From Gimesia maris (GTDB lineage: Bacteria > Planctomycetota > Planctomycetia > Planctomycetales > Planctomycetaceae): a DNA stretch of 64,000 nt. The stretch covers positions 496,001 to 560,000 of the forward strand of contig NZ_CP042910.1 of assembly GCF_008298035.1 (NCBI RefSeq). Direction: 5' to 3'. The notes under the pieces are model-generated. The model had not been told where the DNA came from, made no database searches, and saw only the letters and a program-made list of their open reading frames with translations. Shown in pieces: positions 1 to 8,310 of the stretch (positions are counted from its first letter, which is position 1; the number at the start of each line of letters is the position of its first letter). The translations under genes were made by a program, and so were the position numbers.

Positions 1-490
1 TTTCAGCCTGTTCCAGAACAGATAATAAATCTGTCGGGATAGATCTGAGCATGGCGAGGTGACCAATATCCTGCAGCAGTCCGAGCAGGAAACTGTCGTA
101 TTTTAAATCATTTCCGGATTTTGCAGCTAACAGCTCTGCCGCTGCTGACTGGATGATAGACTGTTTCCAGTATGAGTCAAATCGAGATTTGAGTGGACCC
201 TGAGTGATTGCTGATTCAGAAAGTGAAAAGCTCAATGCCAGCGACGTAACGACCATCGTCCCCAGCAGTGGAACAGCCCGCTCAATACCTTTGCATTCTG
301 ATCTTAATCCAAAAAATGAAGAATTACTCGCTTTCAAAATCTTTGCAGTAATTGCCGGGTCTGCTTTGATCGTATCAATCACTTCTTTGATATCTGTATC
401 GGGATTCTTGGAAAGATCCAGCAATTTTACAGCGACCGCAGGCAAAGTAGGTAATTGATCAGAAGACCAGATTTTTTCAGGAGAAATCAT
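1..490 (-). CDS. HDOD domain protein (partial, C-terminus outside window)
   Basis: The minus strand is open from an ATG at 490 to the window edge, giving 163 residues without a stop. The start QLPTLPAVAVKLLDLSKNPD, followed by a DPAITAKILKASNSSFFGL segment and later LLQDIGHLAM, is the typical HDOD pattern (a catalytically degenerate HD-domain relative used in signalling). AAGG lies about 7 bases before the ATG. The protein is cut by the window, so any further domains are unseen. It is followed on the same strand by a CheY-like receiver and a CheX-like protein upstream of it, which suggests a shared signalling role; HDOD proteins often act with receivers in bacterial regulation. No specific target can be deduced. 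Confidence 0.85.
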   Translation of the reverse strand, partial: MISPEKIWSSDQLPTLPAVAVKLLDLSKNPDTDIKEVIDTIKADPAITAKILKASNSSFFGLRSECKGIERAVPLLGTMVVTSLALSFSLSESAITQGPLKSRFDSYWKQSIIQSAAAELLAAKSGNDLKYDSFLLGLLQDIGHLAMLRSIPTDLLSVLEQAE

Positions 491-558
491 TTTCTGTGAC
501 CTTTAAGGAAATGTAAATCAATCTTTTGAATAGCTGTAATTAAAAAACTCTGTTTTCA

Positions 559-654
559 CCGGACGGTGTCCCGTATTACTGCCGCGTCTCCAGGGGCCTC
601 TGAACCGAGTATTATAGATTGAGAGACGCAATGGTAAATTATGATGCGTATCAG
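559..654 (-). repeat. 96-bp dispersed hairpin element, copy 1 (diverged)
   Basis: This stretch matches, without gaps, the 96-bp elements at 60458-60553 and 62601-62696. By hand alignment it differs from the 62601 copy at about 27 positions. The core inverted repeat GCGTCTC (584-590) / GAGACGC (623-629) is intact, as are most of the bases between. The flanking CTAG seen in the other two copies is decayed here to CCGG and TCAG. Read on the minus strand it lies downstream of the CheY-like gene, the same gene-relative orientation as the other copies. It is probably an old member of a small non-autonomous mobile element family. Confidence 0.75.
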
Positions 655-721
655 CTGACGATGGTTGTCGCATGCCGAGGGAGTTTCAGAAGAACAGCCA
701 TCATTGATCTACCGTGTTGTT

Positions 722-1087
722 TCAAGCGTTAGATGTGACCCAGCGTTCCAGTTTGCTTTTCAAGCTGTCGGGAGTAAATGGCTTGACCAGATAGTCAGAA
801 ACACCAGCCTGGATCGCTGTAACGACTCTGGCACGTTCTGCTTCTGTCGTGATCATAATGACGGGAATATCTTTGTTACGCTGACGGATTTCTTTCAGAA
901 GTTGAAGGCCATCCATGTTTGGCATATTCCAGTCACTTAACACGATGTCAAAACTCGAGGCAACAAACAGTTCTAATGCCTGAACGCCGTCTTCAGCTTC
1001 TGTTACATTTTCAATCCCCAGTTTCGATAAGCATCGTTTCTGGATGGTCCTCATTGTGCCGGAATCGTCTACAAGTAAAACTTTCAT
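722..1087 (-). CDS. CheY-like single-domain response regulator
   Basis: A 121-residue stand-alone receiver domain. The acidic pair is D7-D8, the phospho-acceptor is D52 (in LSDWNMPNMDG), the switch threonine is T80 and the conserved lysine is K102 in VKPF. There is no output domain, so the phosphorylated protein should act by binding a partner, as chemotaxis CheY does. The gene lies between an HDOD gene (downstream, same strand) and a CheX-like phosphatase gene (67 bp upstream). CheX-type proteins dephosphorylate CheY in other bacteria, so the pair is probably functional together. No CheA or receptor gene is visible in the window. Confidence 0.92.
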   Translation of the reverse strand: MKVLLVDDSGTMRTIQKRCLSKLGIENVTEAEDGVQALELFVASSFDIVLSDWNMPNMDGLQLLKEIRQRNKDIPVIMITTEAERARVVTAIQAGVSDYLVKPFTPDSLKSKLERWVTSNA

Positions 1088-1154
1088 GGAATTAGCCTTT
1101 ATCTATTTTAAATTCGATTGGTCGTTCAAAATAACGTTTTGTTAAACAGGTCGT

Positions 1155-1646
1155 TTAGCGATCAGAAAACCCTGCTTCAATAGAAAAGGTTCCGATTTCT
1201 GAGTCAAAAGCAATACATATGGGAGACACATTAGATGGATAATGAACCGTGTGCCCCTTGCCAGTAATAATGTTTGGAATACTGATGGAGGCTTCCAGAT
1301 GTTCCAGTTGTGCCTTCGCTGATCCTGCAATCATGTTTGCCAATTCACAGACTGCATCACAGACTTCGTCGTTGATTTCATTTGTAGAGATACCAACCAG
1401 ACGATCCAGAACGCCTATGCCGACGCTCTTGGAGAGGCTTAATACAAGCGTCCCGGCTGCTTTTCCAGAAATTCCAATGACGGCACTCAACTCGTGCTGA
1501 GGAATGAGGTCCTGTTTCAGACTCAATCCGGTTCGTTTTGGCGTACAACCCAGCATCATTTCAAAAACAGAGATGGTTGCGCTAATGATGGGATTCACAA
1601 ATTCTGCGGTGAGTTCAGACTTACCGACGGTACTGGTTGACGTCAT
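1155..1646 (-). CDS. CheX-like chemotaxis phosphatase-family protein
   Basis: 163 residues with one CheX/CheC-like domain. The motif E101-L-A-N104 in CELANMIAG matches the ExxN phosphatase motif of this family, which removes the phosphate from CheY. The single ExxN motif and the short length fit CheX better than the two-motif CheC. AGGAATTAGATA precedes the ATG, a good ribosome site. The CheY-like gene follows 67 bp downstream on the same strand. The role as a CheY-P phosphatase is inferred from family and neighbourhood. Confidence 0.82.
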   Translation of the reverse strand: MTSTSTVGKSELTAEFVNPIISATISVFEMMLGCTPKRTGLSLKQDLIPQHELSAVIGISGKAAGTLVLSLSKSVGIGVLDRLVGISTNEINDEVCDAVCELANMIAGSAKAQLEHLEASISIPNIITGKGHTVHYPSNVSPICIAFDSEIGTFSIEAGFSDR

Positions 1647-2405
1647 TATCTAATTCCTGTTTCCTGAGAATCATTCAACTTCAGTGATTCAGTTATTCTG
1701 AGAATTTTGTAGAAGTCATGATGTCGATGGATTTCCACTACTGTTGCTCGAAATACACAACAGAAGCCACACGACGAACGATGCTTCAAAATTAAATGTG
1801 CACTTACAGCATAGATCACGAAAAAATACATGTGCCAAAATATCAACACGATATTCCAAATAAACATTCTTCGTCTTGTTTGAGATTGCTGAGATTTCCG
1901 GCTGTATGAACTGTAGTGGAGGTGATTCCTGCAAAATTAAGGCATATCCCTCCTTGTGAAAAATGAAATTTATTTCCCAGGGCAACTTGCAGGCATTGAA
2001 AACATAGGAATCCCTCCTGACATGCTTCAGGTGATCTAATAGACTAGTATATAAGAGTTTATGGAATTCTGCTTTAATAGAGGATGGGATAGTCCTATTT
2101 GTCGGTGCAGGAATCAATCACAAGCGTGAGTGAAAATGACGATAAAAGTATAGGTAAGATACTCTATAATCTGACAATTAAGAGTTGAGGAGTCATTTCA
2201 TTTCTGCATACCATAAGGTTCTGGTAAGTGATATTTAATGAGTTCTTTCGCATGGTATAACTTCAATTCTGACATTGAACATCAGTTAAGAACTTATCAG
2301 GGATAAATCGTCATATCTGTAAATGAAGTCTAAAAAACAAATTCAGTCCAACTATTTTGTATGCTGATAGACTTATAAAGTTTCCCGTTAACTAAAAGGC
2401 ACAAC
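1647..2405. other. 759-bp intergenic region, no supported gene
   Basis: AT-rich stretch between the divergent CheX-like gene and the orphan DHp-like gene. The longest open frame here (1716-2117, minus) has a composition unlike a protein family, no recognisable motif and no ribosome site. The region probably carries promoters for both flanking genes, but I could not pick a convincing -35/-10 pair. Confidence 0.5.
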
Positions 2406-2666
2406 TTGTCAATGGGACAGTTATCACAGCAAGACTGTTTTGAGTTTGTTCAAGACGTTCGAACGACATGTCACCAATTAAATAATTTTCTAACTATTTT
2501 ACAGTGCCAACATGACTATCTTAGTGGATTGTCATCCGGTGAGATTGAGTCGGAGCTAGCAGGCGTCCTGCGGGATTTAGTCCCACCGATTGAATCTGCT
2601 ACCAGCGATGTGCTCGAGCTTTCAAAGAAATGCAGAGATTTTCTGGAGGAGCAGAAGCACGAATAG
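2406..2666 (+). CDS. Orphan histidine-kinase dimerisation-like (DHp/H-box) protein
   Basis: Small 86-residue helical protein. Residues 15-33 (DVRTTCHQLNNFLTILQ) resemble the H-box of histidine kinases, with H23 at the phospho-acceptor place followed by Q-L-N-N; classical kinases have H-E-L-N-N. There is no ATP-binding domain. AAGG sits 6 bases before the TTG at 2406 and 12 before the ATG at 2412, so the TTG start is slightly favoured. The gene ends 82 bp before a NarL-type response regulator on the same strand. It may be a phosphotransfer or docking partner of that regulator; this is inference. Confidence 0.6.
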   Translation: MSMGQLSQQDCFEFVQDVRTTCHQLNNFLTILQCQHDYLSGLSSGEIESELAGVLRDLVPPIESATSDVLELSKKCRDFLEEQKHE

Positions 2667-2748
2667 TAGCTGCAGAATTAAGATTGAACCATTCGTTAAT
2701 TGATATCTTTTAAATTCTCATAATCAAATTATACGAGGGCCAGCCAGC

Positions 2749-3414
2749 ATGCTAACTTCAACAGATCTGATTCGAGTTGTTTTTGTCGATGATCACATGG
2801 TTCTGGTTGACTCAATCGTCTCCAGATTTCAGCGAGATCCTGATATCGAAGTTGTAGGGACAGCTACAAATGCTGATGAGGGGCTGGCTTTGATTTTGGA
2901 AACGGAGCCCGATGTTGTTATATTGGATGTAGAACTACCTGGACGTGGGTCATTTGATATCGCCGAAGAGATTTCTTCGCGACTGAAAAATACAAAAATG
3001 ATTTTTCTGACAGGTTATCTTTCGGACATCTTCATCGAGCTGGCATTGAGAGTGAATGCAAAAGGTTACTTACTCAAAGGGGAACCGATTGAATCATTGA
3101 TCCATGCCATCAAAAAGGCCTCTCGCGGAGAATACTGTTTTTCACAATCGGTCCAGGAACGACTGGTCTTTGATCACAAGAAAGAACGGTATTCAATTCA
3201 GTCAAAAAGCATGTTGACTTCCCTGACTTCCCGTCAAATCGAAGTCCTCAGACATCTGGCCAGAGGGAAAAGCGTGAAAGAAGTCGCCCGCTCCATGCAT
3301 CTCTCGGAAAAATCGATAGACAGTCACAAATATCGGATCATGCACAAACTGGGAATTCATGATCGTGTCGAACTGGCCCGCTATTCGATTCGTGAAGGCT
3401 TGACGTTGCCATAA
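2749..3414 (+). CDS. NarL/FixJ-family response regulator
   Basis: 221 residues: an N-terminal receiver domain (about 9-125) and a C-terminal LuxR-type helix-turn-helix (about 157-216). Receiver residues are D14-D15, phospho-acceptor D60 (VVILDVELPG), T88 and K110. The HTH carries LTSRQIEVLRHLARGKSVKEVA and the recognition segment LSEKSIDSHKYRIMHKLGI. It is a DNA-binding transcription regulator controlled by phosphorylation. The 82-bp spacing from the orphan DHp-like gene upstream, with no complete sensor kinase nearby, suggests that its kinase is encoded elsewhere. Confidence 0.93.
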   Translation: MLTSTDLIRVVFVDDHMVLVDSIVSRFQRDPDIEVVGTATNADEGLALILETEPDVVILDVELPGRGSFDIAEEISSRLKNTKMIFLTGYLSDIFIELALRVNAKGYLLKGEPIESLIHAIKKASRGEYCFSQSVQERLVFDHKKERYSIQSKSMLTSLTSRQIEVLRHLARGKSVKEVARSMHLSEKSIDSHKYRIMHKLGIHDRVELARYSIREGLTLP

Positions 3415-3440
3415 GTAATTCGCGATGTCGAATTCAAGTC

Positions 3441-4394
3441 TCAAGAAATGATTGTACCTCGCTGTACGATAGCTCGATTGATCGCTTCAATCTGGGAATC
3501 TGACAGTTCAAACTCCAGTGCCTCTGCGTTTTCTCTGATCTGTTCCGGTCGTTTTGCTCCGCAAAGGGCGCAGGTAATTCCTGGCTGTTGAATGGTCCAG
3601 CGAACCACAATTTGCGCTACTGTTCGATTCATTTCATTTGCCAGTGTTCGCAGTACATCAAGAAAGTCCTGGTTTTTCTCCCATTCTTCTCCATGAAACA
3701 TGGGGTATTTCTGCCGACCATCTTCTGGTGCGAACTGATGGTCTCGCGAAAGCTTGCCGGCAAGCAATCCTTTCATTAAAGGCCAGTAAGCCATGACAGA
3801 GACATTGTTTTTGATGCACCAGGGCAGACGGTCTTTCTCAATATCACGTTGCAACATATTGTAGCGAGGTTGATATGCTGAAATCGGGCAGACACGTGCA
3901 AATTCCTGAAGCTGTTCCAGTGTGAAATTAGACACGCCGACGGACAGGATTTTTCCGGAGGCCAACAATTCCTGGAATGCCCCCGCAGATTCGCTGACGG
4001 GAATTTCGGGGTCGGGACCATGCAGATAGTACAGCTCAACACGATCGGTGTTCAGCCTCTGCAGGCTTTCATCACACTCCTGCCTGATCCGGGCTGGTGA
4101 TGCATCGCGCACCTGTTTTGTACCTTGCCAGTGTATCCCCCCTTTGGTCGCAATCACAATCTGGTCTCTTCTGTCTCCCAGTGCCTGTGCAATCAGTCGT
4201 TCGCTTTCTCCTTCATAACCATAGCAATACGCAGTGTCAAAAAAATTGATTCCCGATTCAAATGCAGCGTTCAGCGTGGCCAGGCTGGCCTGTTCTGTGA
4301 CATCGACACTGGTGACTCCCGAAATCGGCCAGCAACCCATTGCGATAGGGGTGATTTGAATATCCGTGTTTCCGATGTTTCGTAACGGCTTCAT
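3441..4394 (-). CDS. Aldo/keto reductase
   Basis: 317-residue single-domain NAD(P)H-dependent oxidoreductase with a TIM-barrel fold. The catalytic tetrad is visible as D53, Y58 (FFDTAYCYGY), K84 (IATKGGIHW) and H125 (YYLHGPD). GVSNF and the C-terminal PGITCALCGAKRPEQI segment are typical of the family. Substrate cannot be assigned. It converges with the NarL-type regulator, with only 26 bp between the two stop codons, and is divergent from the SRAP gene. Confidence 0.92.
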   Translation of the reverse strand: MKPLRNIGNTDIQITPIAMGCWPISGVTSVDVTEQASLATLNAAFESGINFFDTAYCYGYEGESERLIAQALGDRRDQIVIATKGGIHWQGTKQVRDASPARIRQECDESLQRLNTDRVELYYLHGPDPEIPVSESAGAFQELLASGKILSVGVSNFTLEQLQEFARVCPISAYQPRYNMLQRDIEKDRLPWCIKNNVSVMAYWPLMKGLLAGKLSRDHQFAPEDGRQKYPMFHGEEWEKNQDFLDVLRTLANEMNRTVAQIVVRWTIQQPGITCALCGAKRPEQIRENAEALEFELSDSQIEAINRAIVQRGTIIS

Positions 4395-4548
4395 GGTTTC
4401 TGTTCCTTTCTGCTAGGATCAGTGGGGGGAACTGATATCACAGGTAGATAGTATTTCGATTTCAAATCATTTAAAATGACCATCAATTCAGGCTCTCTGC
4501 AACAGTATCATATTGTTCTCTCGAAACAAATGAAGGTTCATGGCGATT

Positions 4549-5235
4549 ATGTGTGCCCGATTTTTCCTGTTTTCACCCGATGAAGAAATCATGCGGCTGT
4601 TTCAGCTGGTGACGTTTCCACAGATCTCGCCACGATATAATATTGCTCCCTCACAGCCTGTCTTGGCCATCGTTCAAAATCAGGACGAGTACCAGGTCCG
4701 CCATTTCCAATGGGGATTCATCCCCGGGTGGTTCAAAAACCCGGCACCCGGACAGGCAATGATCAACGCGCGATCGGAAACCGCATCCTCGAAACCGGCA
4801 TTTAAAAATGCGTTTCGCTACCGTCGCTGCCTGATTCCCGCCAACGGGTTTTATGAATGGAAAAGTACCGGAAACCGATCCCGGCAGGCCATGTGTGTGC
4901 GACTGCGTGAGGAACCACTGTTTGCGATGGCAGGGTTGTGGGAACAATGGCAGAGTCCCGATGGTACAGAACTCGATACCTGTACTGTCTTAACCACGGC
5001 CGCCAATCCTTTACTGGAGTCAATCCATCCACGGATGCCCGTCATTTTACATCCCGAACAGTACGCACGCTGGTTGAGTGCCGAATCGACGCCCGCTCCA
5101 CAGCTGCAAAAAATACTACAGACTTACCCGGCTGAGGAGATGCAGGTTTATCCGGTCAGCTCACAGGTCAATAAGGTATCTCATGATTCGCCTGACTGTC
5201 TCACGCCGATTCAGGAGCAGAAGACTTTATTTTAA
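4549..5235 (+). CDS. SRAP-family DNA-protein crosslink peptidase (YedK/HMCES-like)
   Basis: 228 residues from the ATG at 4549. This start is chosen because the family needs Cys at position 2 (MCARF), which becomes the N-terminal nucleophile that crosslinks to abasic sites in single-stranded DNA; the earlier in-frame ATG at 4540 would bury it and has only 3 bases to the GAAGG site. Other family marks are NARSET, the YEW segment carrying the catalytic glutamate, and HPRMPVIL with the catalytic histidine. It protects replication forks at abasic lesions. It stands alone, divergent from the aldo/keto reductase. Confidence 0.93.
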   Translation: MCARFFLFSPDEEIMRLFQLVTFPQISPRYNIAPSQPVLAIVQNQDEYQVRHFQWGFIPGWFKNPAPGQAMINARSETASSKPAFKNAFRYRRCLIPANGFYEWKSTGNRSRQAMCVRLREEPLFAMAGLWEQWQSPDGTELDTCTVLTTAANPLLESIHPRMPVILHPEQYARWLSAESTPAPQLQKILQTYPAEEMQVYPVSSQVNKVSHDSPDCLTPIQEQKTLF

Positions 5236-5262
5236 ATAACTGTTGATTTCTGACAGACTGGA

Positions 5263-5970
5263 TCAGGTCAGCGATTCGGGTGGTTCAAAGAGCGTCAAAA
5301 CGGCATGCACGTCTTCAAAATGTTCAAACAGATAATCTGGTTCACACTGACGGAGTTCTTCCAGAGAGTAAACGCCGGTGGCAACCGCGATCACGTTGGC
5401 ACCAATTGCACGTGCACACGTGATATCGTTGGGGGTGTCACCTAAGACCCAGACCGAAGTTCGTTCGAGCAACTCAGCCGCATGGCGTTCCCGGATCTGT
5501 CTTAACGCTTCATGAGCGACATCGTCCCGGTCGGCATGATGGTCGCCATAGGCACCGAAGTCGAAATATTGTTGCAGCTCATAGTGTGCCAGTTTCTGTT
5601 TCGCACCCTGTTCGAAGTTTCCCGTCAGCAGGCCCAGGTCAACATTTTCCTGTTGGGAAAGTGATTCCAGGATCTCCCGAATTCCGGGCAGAACTCGACC
5701 TTGCTGCTCCAGCAATTTTTCGGCAAGCAGTTTGAGATAACCCTGTTCAAAACGCTGTCGGTTTTCACTGGTATTGGCAATGTTGAAGAATTCAAACAGG
5801 TCAACCATGATCGAATGATCGGTACGGCCAGCCGTAGGTATACCTTCCACAGGTGCAGAAACCTGAAATACTTCTTCGAGCATATGTAGAATGGAACGTT
5901 GTCCAGCTCCACCGGTATCGATCAGTGTGCCATCAATATCAAACAGACAGACATGCATGGGAACCAACAT
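5263..5970 (-). CDS. HAD-superfamily hydrolase (phosphoglycolate phosphatase-like)
   Basis: 235 residues. Motif I is DIDGTLID near the N-terminus, motif II is LLTGN, and the last motif is VLGDTPNDITCARAIGA. A helical cap lies between motifs I and II, as in subfamily IA enzymes such as phosphoglycolate phosphatase and PpaX. The exact substrate is not readable from sequence. The first ATG (5970) is used; the fifth codon is also ATG (5958), which would place motif I at the usual distance from the start, and neither has a clear ribosome site. The ExeA-like ATPase ends 38 bp upstream on the same strand. Confidence 0.88.
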   Translation of the reverse strand: MLVPMHVCLFDIDGTLIDTGGAGQRSILHMLEEVFQVSAPVEGIPTAGRTDHSIMVDLFEFFNIANTSENRQRFEQGYLKLLAEKLLEQQGRVLPGIREILESLSQQENVDLGLLTGNFEQGAKQKLAHYELQQYFDFGAYGDHHADRDDVAHEALRQIRERHAAELLERTSVWVLGDTPNDITCARAIGANVIAVATGVYSLEELRQCEPDYLFEHFEDVHAVLTLFEPPESLT

Positions 5971-6008
5971 TTTATGAGTGTATTGAATGAACGAAAAGTC
6001 TCTGTATT

Positions 6009-6845
6009 CTATACACGCTGGATGGCTTCGGAAATGCGGTTTCTCGAAACGGGCATGCCTCTTATTTCATGGCAGACGCGATTGACGACATCAGCATCAA
6101 TCGTTGACAGGCTCTGTTCGAAACCTGCCAGCAATGCCAGGTCACAGATCTGATTGATTTTTTCAGGAATACCTTGACTGACTGACTGGATTTCCTGATA
6201 TGCTGCAGCAGAAAAGAGATCAGTCTGGCAACCTGACCAGCTTAAACGTGACGTAATATAGCTCTCTGTGGTTTCCTGCTCAAAGCGATCCAGTTCGATC
6301 GACAGATCGGAAATACGGGAGAGAGTGTCTGCCTGCGGGAGGTTCATCTTATCCAGAGCGAGGACCAGCGATAAAGAAGGGAACTGCTGGTTGCCGACAT
6401 GCAACAGTCGCTCAAGCGCGGGAATGCATTCCGTTCGAGCCTGATCAACATGGTCTAACAGTAGAATCTGACGTCCCTGCGTCAGCTGTAAGCCGTTCAG
6501 ATAATCTGTCAGCTGTCGCCAGAGCTGCGGTAATTTTGTCTCGAAGGATGGTCCCAGACGTAAGCTGGCACAAACCTGCCAGATGAACTCTTCTTCTCCC
6601 AGACCGATCAGATCGATTAATTCAGACTGATGAGGGGTTCTCTTCAGTAACTGCTCAAAGACTTTTAATGTGAGCGTTTTTCCCGTTCCCGCTGGCCCGC
6701 TGAAAATCCCACATTTTTTCTGCTCATCTGCAATATACAATAAGCGTGCTAACGCCTCTTCGTGGATTTCACTTTCGAAGAAGTATTCCAGATCCAGCCG
6801 TTGATTGAAGGGAGCCTGTGTCAAATTCCAGAAATCGCAATACAT
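6009..6845 (-). CDS. ExeA/GspA-like AAA ATPase
   Basis: 278 residues. It starts MYCDFWNLTQAPF, the typical opening of ExeA-like ATPases, with Walker A G-PAGTGKT at 50-57 and Walker B ILLLDHVD around 127-134; the C-terminal part is a helical AAA lid (ISRLSIEL-like region, then VSQGIPEKINQICDLALLAG). ExeA proteins of type II secretion carry an extra peptidoglycan-binding domain, which is absent here. No secretion or transposition genes adjoin it. It probably acts as a regulatory ATPase with an unlinked partner; the partner is unknown. Confidence 0.82.
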   Translation of the reverse strand: MYCDFWNLTQAPFNQRLDLEYFFESEIHEEALARLLYIADEQKKCGIFSGPAGTGKTLTLKVFEQLLKRTPHQSELIDLIGLGEEEFIWQVCASLRLGPSFETKLPQLWRQLTDYLNGLQLTQGRQILLLDHVDQARTECIPALERLLHVGNQQFPSLSLVLALDKMNLPQADTLSRISDLSIELDRFEQETTESYITSRLSWSGCQTDLFSAAAYQEIQSVSQGIPEKINQICDLALLAGFEQSLSTIDADVVNRVCHEIRGMPVSRNRISEAIQRV

Positions 6846-7127
6846 GATTCTTTTTTGACCTGTTTGAATTTTGAGTTCGAACCTGCGTGTTCTGAATCTC
6901 TGCTACTTGCAGAACATGCCGGAAGAGAGATACCATCCATACTTGAAGTGCGTGATGAGTCAGAAACCTCATTGGGATGCCCTGAACTCAAAACTCTTCT
7001 TATTGATAAAATCGGTCATTCGATGCTATCGGCATGACCGAACCCCGTCTGAGTTGTCTGATTTTTCTCAACTTGCGTAATTTAAAGAGTTTAAAGTTTT
7101 TCTGAGTAGTCGATTCCGAGAACATTT

Positions 7128-7856
7128 ATGCCACATCGTTTTTTTTATGACGGGTCGTTTGACGTGGATCAGCTCCTGCTGGATGGCAGCGAGGCTCATC
7201 ATCTGTTGCATGTCCTGCGGATGCAGGCGGGGGATACCGTTCTCGTATTTAATGGAACCGGGGCGGAAGCAGAAGGCGTCATCAGCAAAACATCCCGGAA
7301 AACAGTCGAAGTACAAGTGACAGCAAGACATGCAGCTCAGGCTAAATCGCAGACTCCCTTAATATTGGCAACAGCCGTTCCCAAGGGGGACCGCTTCCGC
7401 TGGCTTGTTGAGAAAGCAGCGGAACTGGGTGTGACAAAACTGGTTCCTCTCCTGACCAGACGCAGTAGTGTCGATCCAGGTCAGAATCGATTGAAAAAAT
7501 TACAACAGACAATCGTTTCTGCAGCCAAGCAATCCGGTCAGATTCAGCTCATGGAGCTGACTGAAGTGCAGAATTGGGACGAGTTCCTGTCAGAGATAAG
7601 TCAGACGGAGAGCCGCCTGCTGATAGCAGACCCGGCTGGCAGCGGGGTTGATTTCTTTCGATCAGGTGAAAAGCGAGAGTCACCGGTGGTCATCCTGATT
7701 GGTCCGGAGGGAGGCTTTACGCCAGACGAACTCCAGTCTGCGCTGGAAAAGGGAGCAAAATCTGTCAGGCTGAGTGAAGGGATCTTGCGCATCGAGACGG
7801 CGGCTATTTTGTTTGCCGGTCTGATTCGTTTGACGGAACCCAGTGCCGACGCATGA
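7128..7856 (+). CDS. rsmE: 16S rRNA (uracil1498-N3)-methyltransferase RsmE
   Basis: 242 residues. The N-terminal PUA-like part contains HHLLHVLRM, followed by the SPOUT methyltransferase with VPKGDRFRWLVEKAAELGV, the knot loops IGPEGGFTPDEL and LSEGILRIETAA. The last motif usually reads L(G/S)xRILRxETA, so glycine replaces the first arginine-containing step here. It methylates U1498 in the decoding centre of 16S rRNA using S-adenosylmethionine. It is a single gene, divergent from the ExeA-like ATPase and convergent with a small membrane-protein gene. Confidence 0.92.
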   Translation: MPHRFFYDGSFDVDQLLLDGSEAHHLLHVLRMQAGDTVLVFNGTGAEAEGVISKTSRKTVEVQVTARHAAQAKSQTPLILATAVPKGDRFRWLVEKAAELGVTKLVPLLTRRSSVDPGQNRLKKLQQTIVSAAKQSGQIQLMELTEVQNWDEFLSEISQTESRLLIADPAGSGVDFFRSGEKRESPVVILIGPEGGFTPDELQSALEKGAKSVRLSEGILRIETAAILFAGLIRLTEPSADA

Positions 7857-7875
7857 CAGAGTCGCCTCTGGTTTT
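7857..7875 (+). terminator. Short hairpin after rsmE
   Basis: CAGAG (7857-7861) pairs with CTCTG (7866-7870) across a four-base loop, followed by GTTTT. It starts directly after the rsmE stop codon. The stem is short, so this is a weak candidate. Confidence 0.35.
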
Positions 7876-7883
7876 AGTCACAA

Positions 7884-8264
7884 CTATTTAAACAGATAGC
7901 CCGAACGCATAAAAAGGGCAAAACTGTAAATGACCACTCCGGCGACTATCAGCGAACCGAAATTCAGCAGATTGCGCCCCGTTGACATTTTTTTCCGTGC
8001 TACGATCTGGGCAATCACTGTTACTACTGCGACCAGGGTAAACTTAAAGTAAACCATGCCTTTGATGCCCCAGCCTGCGATAAAATAATTCGCCAGCTGA
8101 TTCGATTCCCGGAAATTACCAGTAACCAGCAGCAGGTAAGTCATGAAGACATCCAGCGCATTGACCAGAATAAAGATGCAGGTTTCGCGTTCCAGAGGTA
8201 ATTGATGATTCCAGAACGAGCGCCTTTCTTTTTTCTCCTGTGGATCTGTTTCAGTTTCATCCAT
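7884..8264 (-). CDS. Small membrane protein (DUF5658-like)
   Basis: 126 residues from the ATG at 8264; a TTG seven codons upstream is also in frame but has no ribosome site. A charged N-terminus (about 25 residues) is followed by three likely membrane segments: CIFILVNALDVFMTYLLLV, a region around GMVYFKFTLVAVVTVIAQIV and LIVAGVVIYSFALFM. The N-A-L-D-x-x-x-T plus ESNQLANYF pattern resembles DUF5658 proteins, which are of unknown function. It lies 46 bp downstream of the Tat-exported TIM-barrel gene on the same strand and may be co-transcribed. Confidence 0.7.
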   Translation of the reverse strand: MDETETDPQEKKERRSFWNHQLPLERETCIFILVNALDVFMTYLLLVTGNFRESNQLANYFIAGWGIKGMVYFKFTLVAVVTVIAQIVARKKMSTGRNLLNFGSLIVAGVVIYSFALFMRSGYLFK

Positions 8265-8310
8265 GACGGTATCTCGTTTGATCAATGGCGGGACAGGGAA
8301 TCGTTTGAAT

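Noticed and set aside
1716-2117. Minus-strand ORF of 133 codons in the long gap near 2 kb
   Set aside because: No ribosome site, no family resemblance, composition like translated AT-rich non-coding DNA.
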